Source of the DNA: Lachnospiraceae bacterium
Lineage (GTDB): Bacteria; Bacillota_A; Clostridia; Lachnospirales; Lachnospiraceae
Direction of reading: 5' to 3'
Assembly: GCA_028694115.1 (NCBI GenBank)
Contig: JAQUUB010000008.1
Coordinates: forward strand, 59,813 to 123,812
DNA: 64,000 nucleotides
The number at the start of each line of letters is the position of its first letter. The stretch's first letter is position 1. The position numbers were made by a program, and so were the translations under genes. Shown here piece by piece: positions 35,971 to 44,069 of this stretch. The notes under the pieces are model-generated. The model saw only the letters and a program-made list of their open reading frames with translations, was not told where the DNA came from and made no database searches.

Positions 35971-36549
35971 TTATTCAGTTATTAAATCAAGAAAAAAATT
36001 AGCAATACTATGCATTTTTTCTTTATTAGCTGATGTTTTTACAAGCACACGTAAACCTAAAAGAGCATTGTGTAAAATTTCTCCTAAAAGTACACTATCA
36101 TATTTTATGGATAATTCTCCTTTTTCCTGGCCTTGCTTTATAATTTCTGTAATAAAATTTTCTGCCTGATTAAATGCATCTTCCGTCTTCTTTAAAACCT
36201 CTTGATCCCAAGGTCCAAACTCGGTAGCAGCATTCACAAAAAGGCATCCATAATGCTTATCCTCACTTTCTTCAATAATATAATCAAAGATATACTGTAG
36301 GGCCTGATATGACGTTTTTGCTCTAAGTGTTTCGGCCTTAAATTTGGCTGTACTAAATTCACCATAGCGCTCAATTACCTTTAAATATAACGAATGCTTA
36401 TCACCAAATGTGTCATAAATGCTTTTTCTGTGAATACCCATATGTTCCACAAGGTCACTCATAGAGGTTTTTTCATATCCCTGCTGCCAGAATAATTCCA
36501 TTGCTTTCTGTAAAACTGTATTTTCTTCAAATTCTTTACTGCGTCCCAT
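35971..36549 (-). CDS. TetR/AcrR family regulator
   Basis: A 192-residue TetR protein. The HTH region is about residues 8-55 (QQGYEKTSMSDLVEHMGIHRKSIYDTFGDKHSLY), followed by a helical ligand domain. The type resembles AcrR/YxaF-like repressors that respond to quinones or other electrophiles, by inference from its neighbours. The gene is upstream of the quinone oxidoreductase and nitroreductase on the same strand, and sites with the TAGAACG half-site flank it on both sides. Confidence 0.9.
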   Translation of the reverse strand: MGRSKEFEENTVLQKAMELFWQQGYEKTSMSDLVEHMGIHRKSIYDTFGDKHSLYLKVIERYGEFSTAKFKAETLRAKTSYQALQYIFDYIIEESEDKHYGCLFVNAATEFGPWDQEVLKKTEDAFNQAENFITEIIKQGQEKGELSIKYDSVLLGEILHNALLGLRVLVKTSANKEKMHSIANFFLDLITE

Positions 36550-36645
36550 GGAAATTCCTCCTTGTATTCATAAAATAACATTTCTAGAACGTTCAGTCAA
36601 GAATTATTTTTAGAACTCCACTCACCTTTACCGCATTCTTTTATA

Positions 36646-37020
36646 CTAATTCTTATCGATATGGAATATTCCTATTTCCTTATAGTGTTCAATTTTAAAA
36701 TTAACAATATTAAGACTATTATCTAAATTCGCCATTTGTTCCTGAATTCTTGTTCGGTGCCTTATCAACAACTCTCTTCTCTCCTCTAAAGAATCCTTAC
36801 CCTTAAGACACAGTTGCATAAATTCTTTAATTTCCTGTAAAGGCATACCGGAATTCCTTAAACAGCAGATTAGGTTAATCCACTCCAAATCATCTTCAGA
36901 GAATTGGCGGATACCACTTTTTGTTCTTGTGATTAATGGTATAAGTCCTTCTCTGTCATAATATCTAATGGTATGCTCTGTTAAATTTGTTTTTTCTGAA
37001 ATTTGTTTGATTGTATACAT
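36646..37020 (-). CDS. MerR family regulator (AdhR/NmlR-like)
   Basis: A 124-residue MerR regulator: MYTIKQISEKTNLTEHTIRYYDREGLIP (HTH), then a dimerisation helix. A cysteine pair in LICCLRNSGMPLQEIKEF matches the position of the conserved redox cysteine of AdhR-type aldehyde sensors. Two adjacent ATG codons exist; the second is better spaced from GAGGGAG. It is divergent from an alcohol dehydrogenase, whose promoter has MerR architecture. Confidence 0.88.
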   Translation of the reverse strand: MYTIKQISEKTNLTEHTIRYYDREGLIPLITRTKSGIRQFSEDDLEWINLICCLRNSGMPLQEIKEFMQLCLKGKDSLEERRELLIRHRTRIQEQMANLDNSLNIVNFKIEHYKEIGIFHIDKN

Positions 37021-37118
37021 CATTCTCCCTCAATCATTCTATTCATATGATATGTGTTTTAAACATTTTGACATTTTACTAACATATTAACATAGTTTAG
37101 AAATTTTTCAACAATTAC

Positions 37119-37149
37119 TTGACTTTGAGTTAACTCTAAGTAATATAGT
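37119..37149 (+). promoter_or_regulatory. MerR-type promoter and operator for the adh/akr unit
   Basis: TTGACT (37119-37124) and TATAGT (37144-37149) are separated by 19 bases, the over-long spacing typical of MerR activation. Between them lies CTTTGAG-TTAA-CTCTAAG (37123-37140), with GAGTTAACTC perfectly symmetric. It resembles AdhR-type sites. Confidence 0.78.
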
Positions 37150-37183
37150 TGATTTAGACAAAGATTGAAAGGGGTATTGAACT

Positions 37184-38353
37184 ATGAATTTTAATTATTT
37201 CGTTCCAACAAAAATACTATTCGGTAAAGGAAAGTTAAACGAACTCCACAAGGAGTCTTTACCAGGGAAAAAAGCCATAATTGTTATTTCTTCCGGTAAA
37301 TCAATGAGAGCAAATGGATACTTGCAAAAAGTGGAAGAACAACTTCGTTTAGGCGGTGTTCAATCCATTGTTTTTGATAAAATATTACCGAACCCGATAA
37401 AAAGCCATGTCATGGAAGGTGCTGCACTGGCAAAGCAGGAGAAATGTGATTTTGTAGTAGGATTAGGTGGAGGCAGCAGTATAGATGCAGCGAAATCCAT
37501 CGCTGTGATGGCAACAAATGAAGGTGACTACTGGGATTATGTAGGAGGGGGCAGCGGAAAAGCTCTTCCTGTACCAAACGATCCTCTACCGATTGTAGCA
37601 ATTACAACCACAGCTGGTACCGGTACTGAAGCTGATCCCTGGACCGTTATTACCAAGGATGACACGAATGAAAAGATTGGTTTTGGTTATTCCAAAACCT
37701 TCCCCGTATTATCCGTAGTTGATCCAGAATTAATGTTAACAGTTCCTCCTCATTTAACTGCTTTTCAGGGCTTTGATGCTTTGTTCCATAGTACCGAGGG
37801 ATATATTAATATCACTGCCAATACGATGAGCGATCTCTACAGTTTGAAAGCAATCGAACTGTTAGCAAAAAATCTTCCGGATGCAGTGAAGGATGGCTCC
37901 AATCTTGATGCAAGAGAAAAGGTTGCACTCGGGAATACACTTGCGGGTATGGTAGAATCCACTTCCGGATGTACCTCCGAACATTCGCTTGAACATGCAA
38001 TGAGTGCCTATCATCCTGAATTACCACATGGCGCCGGTCTTATCATGATCAGTAAGGAGTACTTTACCTTCTTTGCGAAAAAGCAAGTATGTAATGCTCG
38101 TATGATCAATATGGCGAAAGCTATGGGTATAGATAACGCGAATGATCCAATAGATTTTGTAGAGGCACTGGTCAATTTACAAAAGGCATGTAATGTTCAT
38201 GAACTTAAGATGTCTGATTATGGCATTAACAAGGAAGAGATTCCTACCTTAGCAAAAAATGCATATGAGACCATGGGTGGCTTATTTGAAGTAGATCCTG
38301 CTCCGGTATCTCTCGAAGATTGTATTGCGATTTATGAAGCCTCCTACCGATAG
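37184..38353 (+). CDS. Iron-containing alcohol dehydrogenase
   Basis: A 389-residue group III alcohol dehydrogenase. GGGSSIDAAKSIA (near residue 95) binds the nucleotide; TTTAGTGTEADPWTV follows; metal ligands lie in GFDALFHSTEGY (near 198) and SEHSLEHAMSAYHPELPHGAG (near 266-286). It likely reduces aldehydes to alcohols, detoxifying or using them as electron sinks. It starts the adh-akr unit controlled by the divergent MerR protein. Confidence 0.94.
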   Translation: MNFNYFVPTKILFGKGKLNELHKESLPGKKAIIVISSGKSMRANGYLQKVEEQLRLGGVQSIVFDKILPNPIKSHVMEGAALAKQEKCDFVVGLGGGSSIDAAKSIAVMATNEGDYWDYVGGGSGKALPVPNDPLPIVAITTTAGTGTEADPWTVITKDDTNEKIGFGYSKTFPVLSVVDPELMLTVPPHLTAFQGFDALFHSTEGYINITANTMSDLYSLKAIELLAKNLPDAVKDGSNLDAREKVALGNTLAGMVESTSGCTSEHSLEHAMSAYHPELPHGAGLIMISKEYFTFFAKKQVCNARMINMAKAMGIDNANDPIDFVEALVNLQKACNVHELKMSDYGINKEEIPTLAKNAYETMGGLFEVDPAPVSLEDCIAIYEASYR

Positions 38354-38389
38354 GTATATGGTGTGAGATAAGAGAAAGGAAGATAAAAC

Positions 38390-39307
38390 ATGAAAAAAAT
38401 TAATCTTGGTAACAGTAGTCTTCAGGTACCAAATATTGCTGTTGGCTGTATGAGAATTAATAGTATTGATCCTCAGAAGGCTGAAGCATTTGTACAGAAA
38501 TCATTGGAGTTGGGCGCTAATTTCTTCGACCATGCAGATATATATGGCGGAGGCGAATGTGAGAGGATTTTTGCAGATGCAATTCATATGTCACCTCAGG
38601 TTCGTGAAAATATCATCCTTCAGTCTAAATGTGGTATACGCCCCGGCATGTTTGATTTTTCAAAAGAACATATTTTAACTTCTGTTGACGGGATCTTAAA
38701 AAGATTAAAGACTGATTATCTGGATGTACTATTACTACACAGACCGGATGCTTTAGTTGAGCCCGAGGAAGTAGCAGCAGCATTTGATGAACTTGAGACA
38801 TCCGGTAAGGTTCGTCACTTTGGTGTATCGAATCAAAAGCCGATGCAGATTATGCTTTTGCAAAAGTTTGTAAAACAACCAATCATAGCAAATCAGTTAC
38901 AGCTAAGTATCACCAATGCAACCATGATTGGTAATGGACTCGAGGTGAATATGCTTACCGATAATGCAATCGATCGTGATGGAAGTATTCTTGATTATTG
39001 CAGAGTTCATGACATTACCATTCAGCCCTGGTCTCCGTTCCAGTATGGCTTCTTTGAGGGAGTATTCCTGGATAATAATAAGTTCCCTGAGCTTAATAAA
39101 ACCGTAAATCAAATCGCAGAAAAATATCATGTTACAAATACAACAATTGCAATTGCCTGGCTCCTTCGGCATCCTGCTAATATGCAGCCGGTAATTGGAA
39201 CAATGAATCAAAACCGCTTGGAGGAAATCTGTAAGGCCTCTGATATCTATCTGACAAAGGAAGAATGGTATCAAATCTATATTTCCACAGGAAATAAATT
39301 ACCGTAA
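38390..39307 (+). CDS. Aldo/keto reductase (YdhF-like)
   Basis: A 305-residue aldo/keto reductase with a TIM-barrel pattern. Catalytic residues: Asp and Tyr in FFDHADIYGGGE (near 50), Lys in LQSKCGIRPG (near 80) and His in LLLHRPDA (near 118). NADPH-binding RLEEICKA is near the end. It is 36 bases downstream of the alcohol dehydrogenase with its own RBS (GAAAGGA), so it is in the same aldehyde-response unit. Confidence 0.93.
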   Translation: MKKINLGNSSLQVPNIAVGCMRINSIDPQKAEAFVQKSLELGANFFDHADIYGGGECERIFADAIHMSPQVRENIILQSKCGIRPGMFDFSKEHILTSVDGILKRLKTDYLDVLLLHRPDALVEPEEVAAAFDELETSGKVRHFGVSNQKPMQIMLLQKFVKQPIIANQLQLSITNATMIGNGLEVNMLTDNAIDRDGSILDYCRVHDITIQPWSPFQYGFFEGVFLDNNKFPELNKTVNQIAEKYHVTNTTIAIAWLLRHPANMQPVIGTMNQNRLEEICKASDIYLTKEEWYQIYISTGNKLP

Positions 39308-39380
39308 AATGAGTCAACTGTATTTCTAAGTAAAGTAATCGCTTAATCTTTTACTTTTAAGTTATATTTGATAAAAAGTA

Positions 39381-39417
39381 AGTGGCTGGATTCTACAAAA
39401 CAAGAATTTCAGCCACT
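39381..39417. terminator. Bidirectional terminator, aldo/keto reductase / prenyltransferase
   Basis: AGTGGCTG and CAGCCACT pair, with an inner ATTCT/AGAAT stem, between the convergent reductase and prenyltransferase stops. On the minus strand TTACTTTTT follows. Confidence 0.8.
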
Positions 39418-39423
39418 ATAGAA

Positions 39424-40080
39424 CTATCCACCCAACGTGACATCCTGATTCTGATACCATTCTAAGGATTCATATAAATGTTCCAATTTAAAGTCTGGCC
39501 ACATATCATCTAGAACATAGAAATCGGCGTATATAGACTGGATTGGTAGAAACCCACTTAATCGTCTGCGTCCACCCCAACGAATAATTAAATCAATTCT
39601 TGAGATATCTGAAGATGCAATCCTACTGCTAATATTGTCTTCATTTTTTTTACTTGTATTAATTGAATAGTTCAGATCCCAGTTCCATCCATAATTTACT
39701 AGGAAATTAACATTAATAAGACCTTTGCCAAATGAAGTACGTTTTGTATAAGGCATTAATTCCTTTGGAAATAATGGAGAGCCCGTGTTGCCAACTATTA
39801 AAAGATTTGCATCATATTCTCGGAGTTCTAATACAGAATTAACACACGCTTGTTGAAAAGCTTTTGTTTGGACAGCTGGTCGCTTTGTATTATCCTGAGT
39901 AAAACCGTAAAAAGTAATTTCTTTTATACCTAATTCTACACATTCTTTGTAAAGTTCAAATCCTGGCTTTATACCATAATCATAACCATCTTCTTTATTT
40001 AAACCATTTCTTTGTGCCCATCTTCTATTACCATCTGGAATAATGCCAATATGATTTGGCAAACGTTTCCACATACACAC
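39424..40080 (-). CDS. cis-Prenyltransferase (UppS-like, atypical)
   Basis: A 218-residue Z-type isoprenyl transferase. NHIGIIPDGNRRWAQRNGL (near residue 9) is the substrate P-loop with its key Asp. The last motif reads LIIRWGGRRRLSGFLPIQSIYADFYVLDDMWPDF split across about 168-203; the Glu of the usual RTGGE is Arg, and the Glu of AYAEL is Asp. It is about 25-30 residues shorter than UppS. The start is a GTG with AAGGAG 9 bases upstream. Product chain length is unknown; the main undecaprenyl synthase is probably elsewhere in the genome. Confidence 0.78.
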   Translation of the reverse strand: MCMWKRLPNHIGIIPDGNRRWAQRNGLNKEDGYDYGIKPGFELYKECVELGIKEITFYGFTQDNTKRPAVQTKAFQQACVNSVLELREYDANLLIVGNTGSPLFPKELMPYTKRTSFGKGLINVNFLVNYGWNWDLNYSINTSKKNEDNISSRIASSDISRIDLIIRWGGRRRLSGFLPIQSIYADFYVLDDMWPDFKLEHLYESLEWYQNQDVTLGG

Positions 40081-40108
40081 TCTATTAAGCTCCTTATAAG
40101 TTATTTTA

Positions 40109-40300
40109 TTACATTAATAGTATTAACCATTTAATATTATTTATTTCACCCTTTTTAACACATTTCTCCACATGTGGCGTTCTTCTTTGTTGAACACTTC
40201 TTCTATCTTTACAAAAAAGCATTAAAGATGAAAGCTTCTCCTTTAATGCTACTCCATTTCCTCCACCAGTTACTACAATATTCTTTCCTTGTGCTTTCAT
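40109..40300 (-). pseudogene. Truncated short-chain dehydrogenase remnant
   Basis: A 63-codon ORF starts with an intact RBS (GGAGG) and MKAQGKNIVVTGGGNGVA, the Rossmann start of an SDR enzyme, but the rest (about 45 residues) does not continue the SDR fold. An internal deletion or frameshift is likely. It lies just upstream of the prenyltransferase gene. Confidence 0.5.
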
Positions 40301-40673
40301 TGTTTTTTCCTCCAATTATTAATTTTAGTTTTTATATTGGTAATTCACTGTCTATTTATTTCTTTGCTTCTCTTTATAGCTTTATCATACCTACAAAATG
40401 TTCCTTTTTTGTTTGAGAATTGTTGCTGTTATGTTAATCCAAAAATTATTCTAATCCTGATTATCATAATAGACACGCGAAAAAAGAGACCACTCATTTT
40501 CAAAAGCTTGAAAATAAGCGGTCTCTTCGACTTTTTTATAAGTATTAAGATGTTGTTCAAGATTTATCAAATCTTTATAGTCTTTAGGAATATATGAATA
40601 TCTAGAAATAACGAAATCGGGTAAATGGTCAACGTACAACTGACCTTTATCGATTTTTAAGCTTAATTCTTTT
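40301..40673. other. Non-coding stretch with possible minus-strand gene debris
   Basis: The only notable reading frame is on the minus strand, open from just past the permease stop to about 40451. It encodes KIDKGQLYVDHLPDFVISRY and then YIPKDYKDLINLEQHLN, which looks protein-like, but it has no convincing start codon or RBS and it runs through a strong hairpin (40484-40527). It may be the tail of a lost gene. Confidence 0.3.
40484..40527 (-). terminator. Very long hairpin terminator after the permease region
   Basis: Twenty-base arms (40484-40503 and 40508-40527) pair with two mismatches around a 4-base loop AAGC. On the minus strand a T-run follows (CTCTTTTTTCG), so it can end the permease transcript. 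Confidence 0.85.
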
Positions 40674-42074
40674 CTATGTTATTTTTTTAAAATACCTGTG
40701 TCCCAAAGCAAAGACTAAGGCACAAAATGCAATAAATATACTTACATAAAACGGATTTCTGATAAACCCTCCAACAAATATGATTGCTGCTCCTGCTATT
40801 GCAAAAATAGGACATATAAATCCCCGGAAAATTCCTTTTATATCTCCGGATTTTTTCATTTTCATAACTTTTATATAAAGTATGATATAACATGCATAAC
40901 TAAATACAATTGCAATTTCACTGATATCCCCACCTTGAAGCAGATTAAACTTTTGTGTTATATAATGAATCACAAACCAAATAAGCGATGTAAAAAAGCT
41001 AATTCGAAGAGATGGTACCGATAATTGCAAACGTTTATGAAGAACACTTATCTTCTTTGCCGCTGGTATCATATTCTTACTTGCCAATGCCTGTGGCATC
41101 CGTATTCCGCCCAAAATCAGGCCATTTACCACTCCTAAAACAGAAATGACAATGAAAATCAAAATGATTTTTGTTCCGTATGTTCCAAGCAACAGTTCCC
41201 CCACTTTATTAATCGCCTGATCTTTAGTCGATAAAATATAATTTACACCCAATATTTTTGTAAGCCCAAGAAAAAAAGTCAAATAGACCCCCAGCACGAC
41301 GATTGGCCCACAGATTAACGCCAATGTCATATTTTTCTTTGGATTTTTCACCTCATTTGTTATATTGGTTGCAACAATCCAACCATCAAATGAATAAGCA
41401 ATTGGAACCAGTGCTGCAAGCCAAGCAAATCCTACATTTTGGGGGGTAACAAATTTTACACCTTCCTCCAATGCCGGATGTGGTTCCCCCCAAAAAAATC
41501 CTACAATTGCAATGACAAGCAAAGGAATTAGCTTTATCAACGTAGTAGCATTTTGAAAATATCCACCAATTTTAGCCGAAATTAAATTTATCCCATAAAA
41601 GAACAGTAAATACAAAAATCCCAACATAGACTGCATTTCCAATGTATTTGCAATTCCAAACAAAGAACAGGTATAAATTCCTGATACCCATGCTAATACC
41701 ACAATCAAGGTCGGAAAATACACAAATGTCTGAAACCAGCCAAACCCACATGCGATTTTCTCTGATATAAAAGCTTCAAAGTATCCTACAATTCCACCAT
41801 TTTTAGAGGTTCGTGTAGATAATTCCGTTATTGTAAGACTTCCAAAAATAATTCCCCATGCACCAATACAAAAAACCAATACACCAAGCCACACATTTCC
41901 GCCTGTATACGATAAAATATCATCGCTCTTAAAAAAGATTCCAGATCCAATTACAATACCAATAATCATTGCTGTTGCTGTCATAAAACCATAATGTTCC
42001 TTTATGGCTGTATTGCTTTGCTTTGTTCCATTTGTATCTGATTCAGTTGTCCCTTTATACCATTCATTATCCAT
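40674..42074 (-). CDS. APC-family amino acid permease
   Basis: A 466-residue amino acid/polyamine/organocation permease with 12 predicted helices. GFMTATAMIIGIVIGSGIFF (near residue 30) is the unwound helix-1 motif, and helix 6 has AWLAALVPIAYSFDGWIVATN. It resembles the LAT-like serine/threonine exchanger branch. The ATG at 42074 has AAGGAG 6 bases upstream and is preferred over two earlier in-frame starts. It lies 73 bases downstream of rlmD on the same strand. Confidence 0.92.
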   Translation of the reverse strand: MDNEWYKGTTESDTNGTKQSNTAIKEHYGFMTATAMIIGIVIGSGIFFKSDDILSYTGGNVWLGVLVFCIGAWGIIFGSLTITELSTRTSKNGGIVGYFEAFISEKIACGFGWFQTFVYFPTLIVVLAWVSGIYTCSLFGIANTLEMQSMLGFLYLLFFYGINLISAKIGGYFQNATTLIKLIPLLVIAIVGFFWGEPHPALEEGVKFVTPQNVGFAWLAALVPIAYSFDGWIVATNITNEVKNPKKNMTLALICGPIVVLGVYLTFFLGLTKILGVNYILSTKDQAINKVGELLLGTYGTKIILIFIVISVLGVVNGLILGGIRMPQALASKNMIPAAKKISVLHKRLQLSVPSLRISFFTSLIWFVIHYITQKFNLLQGGDISEIAIVFSYACYIILYIKVMKMKKSGDIKGIFRGFICPIFAIAGAAIIFVGGFIRNPFYVSIFIAFCALVFALGHRYFKKIT

Positions 42075-42147
42075 AGATTGCTCCTTCAATTTCATACCAT
42101 TTTTTGCCCTTTTCAGGGTCAAAACCACTATATGTTATGGACAAACC

Positions 42148-43560
42148 TTAATTTTTCGTATTAGAAGCACATTTCGTCAGTAGAACAACCGTCTCAACAT
42201 GCCCCGTCCCCGGAAACATATCTACCGCGCAGACTCTCTCTACTCCATATCCGTTCTCTAGGAATACTTCTAAATCTCTTGCAAGACTTGTTGGTTTGCA
42301 GGAGATATAAACAATTCTGTCAACACCATATTCTATGATCTTGGTTATTGCCTTCGGGTGGATGCCATCACGAGGTGGGTCCAGAATGATGAAGTCTGGC
42401 TTCTCTTCTATTGTATCAAGAACCTTTAAGACATCTCCTGCGAGAAACTCACAGTTATGTAAACCATTGAGCTCTGCATTCAGTTTTGCTGCTTCTACTG
42501 CTTCTTCTACGATTTCTACGCCAATTACTTTGGATGCTACAGGTGCCATCATTTGAGCAATCGTTCCCGTTCCACTATAGAGATCATAAATAATCTTATC
42601 TGGATGCCCCTCTGTTCCTTTGCATAAGTCTCCGATAAAGTCTCTGGCTGTTTCATAAAGGACTTCTGCACCTAAGCTATTGGTCTGGAAGAATGAAAAA
42701 GGGGTGATTTTAAAGCGAAGTCCCAGGATTTCCTCATAGATATGGTCAACTCCATAAAGAATTACGGTTTCATCATTTTGAACGACATCTGCTTCCCTGT
42801 TATTTAATGTATTGAGAATTCCCGCAATGGTTCCCTTGAGGGGGAGGTTTAAAATCGCTTGTACCAGTGGCTGCAAATCAGGGCTTTCTTGCGTTGTCGT
42901 AACAAGGTCAATTAAAATTTCTCCTGTTTTTACAGCTTTTCTAACGAGTAAGTGACGTAGATATCCACGATGTGTCATTTTATGATAAAACTTATATGGC
43001 AAACACTTGAAATAATCTGACACGCATGTCAATATCAAACGATAGTCTTCATCCACAATTTGACACTCAGAAACAGTTATAACATCATAGAAGCTTCCTC
43101 TTTTGTGCATTCCAAGTGATAAGGGACCATCTTTAATTTCATCGCCGAAAGAAAACTCCATTTTGTTGCGATAAGCATATTGTACCGGGCTACCTTTGAT
43201 TCCTTCAAACCATGGATCTTTCACCATATGTTCTTTTCCTTCAAAAACTTCCGCTAATAATTCATAAACCTGTGTCTTTTTAATCTTTAATTGCTCTACA
43301 TATGGCAGTGTTTGATAGGTACATCCACCACAGATTCCAAAATGAGGACAGGGAGAGTCCATCTCTAAGGGAGATTTCTCAAGAATCTCTAGAATTCTTC
43401 CTTCTCCTTTTCCTTTTCTAAGTTTATTAATAGAACATCGTACTTTCTGTCCAGGAATTGTATTTTTTACAATCACCCTTCCTTCCTCTGTTGCTACATA
43501 TCCTTTATTGGGAAATGTTACTTTCTCTACGATGCCTTCCAATACCTGTCCTTTTTTCAT
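42148..43560 (-). CDS. rlmD: 23S rRNA (uracil-C5)-methyltransferase
   Basis: A 470-residue RumA/RlmD-type enzyme. A TRAM domain fills about residues 1-60, four [4Fe-4S] cysteines lie in CPHFGICGGC (near 71) with a partner nearby, the SAM site in DLYSGTGTIAQMMA (near 312), NPPR-type loop ILDPPRDGIHP (near 395) and the catalytic Cys in VYISCKPTSLARDL (near 424). In Gram-positives a single enzyme (RlmCD) often methylates both U747 and U1939, so the exact target is not fixed. Confidence 0.94.
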   Translation of the reverse strand: MKKGQVLEGIVEKVTFPNKGYVATEEGRVIVKNTIPGQKVRCSINKLRKGKGEGRILEILEKSPLEMDSPCPHFGICGGCTYQTLPYVEQLKIKKTQVYELLAEVFEGKEHMVKDPWFEGIKGSPVQYAYRNKMEFSFGDEIKDGPLSLGMHKRGSFYDVITVSECQIVDEDYRLILTCVSDYFKCLPYKFYHKMTHRGYLRHLLVRKAVKTGEILIDLVTTTQESPDLQPLVQAILNLPLKGTIAGILNTLNNREADVVQNDETVILYGVDHIYEEILGLRFKITPFSFFQTNSLGAEVLYETARDFIGDLCKGTEGHPDKIIYDLYSGTGTIAQMMAPVASKVIGVEIVEEAVEAAKLNAELNGLHNCEFLAGDVLKVLDTIEEKPDFIILDPPRDGIHPKAITKIIEYGVDRIVYISCKPTSLARDLEVFLENGYGVERVCAVDMFPGTGHVETVVLLTKCASNTKN

Positions 43561-43594
43561 TGGTTCCTCCGTTTCAATATCTTCAAAATAAATA

Positions 43595-43623
43595 AGAACC
43601 CATGGATTTCCTTAGTGGGTTCT
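43595..43623 (-). terminator. Hairpin terminator after the acidic-tail protein
   Basis: AGAACCCA and TGGGTTCT pair with a 13-base loop, 18 bases past the stop of the gene at 43642, and before rlmD. The minus-strand tail is TATTTATTTTG. Confidence 0.75.
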
Positions 43624-43641
43624 CATTACTTTTAAACAATC

Positions 43642-43989
43642 TTATTTACTTTCGTCTTCTTCATCTTCGAAATAATCATCATCGAAGTCATCATTATAAT
43701 CATCTTCAAAATCATCCATATAATCTGGAGTAAAATAGCAGTATACTCCATAAGCGATTGCTGCTACCGCTGCCACAGCACCGATAATTGCAAGAGTGAT
43801 GACTACTGGATGTGTTTTCTTCTCTTCTTCTTTTTTACCCATTAGTTGATTTAATTTTAATGCATCCAAAATATCGCTGGCTTTCGCATATTTCATAATA
43901 TCTTTCTTCTTCATTTTATCAAAGATTTCTGCGGAACCATTCTTTGCGGAACTTAATAATTCTTCTATTCTATTATATTTATCACACAT
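43642..43989 (-). CDS. Small membrane protein with acidic tail
   Basis: A 115-residue protein: a soluble N-terminal region (MCDKYNRIEELLSSAKNG...), one membrane helix (about residues 63-84, VVITLAIIGAVAAVAAIAYG) and a strongly acidic C-terminus of Asp/Glu with Tyr/Phe. Similar layouts occur in uncharacterised Lachnospiraceae proteins. The second ATG (43989) is preferred over one 12 bases upstream for spacing from GGTGG. Function unknown. Confidence 0.7.
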   Translation of the reverse strand: MCDKYNRIEELLSSAKNGSAEIFDKMKKKDIMKYAKASDILDALKLNQLMGKKEEEKKTHPVVITLAIIGAVAAVAAIAYGVYCYFTPDYMDDFEDDYNDDFDDDYFEDEEDESK

Positions 43990-44069
43990 CACAAAAACCA
44001 CCTTTCTAATCTAAAATCTGTTATTATTGTATCATACTTCTTTCCTATAGCAAAGCAGAACCTCTCTTC

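Noticed and set aside
40451..40639. 62-codon minus-strand ORF as a gene
   Set aside because: Its proposed start is a TTG without RBS, and the 3' part is encoded by a strong hairpin; more likely gene debris.
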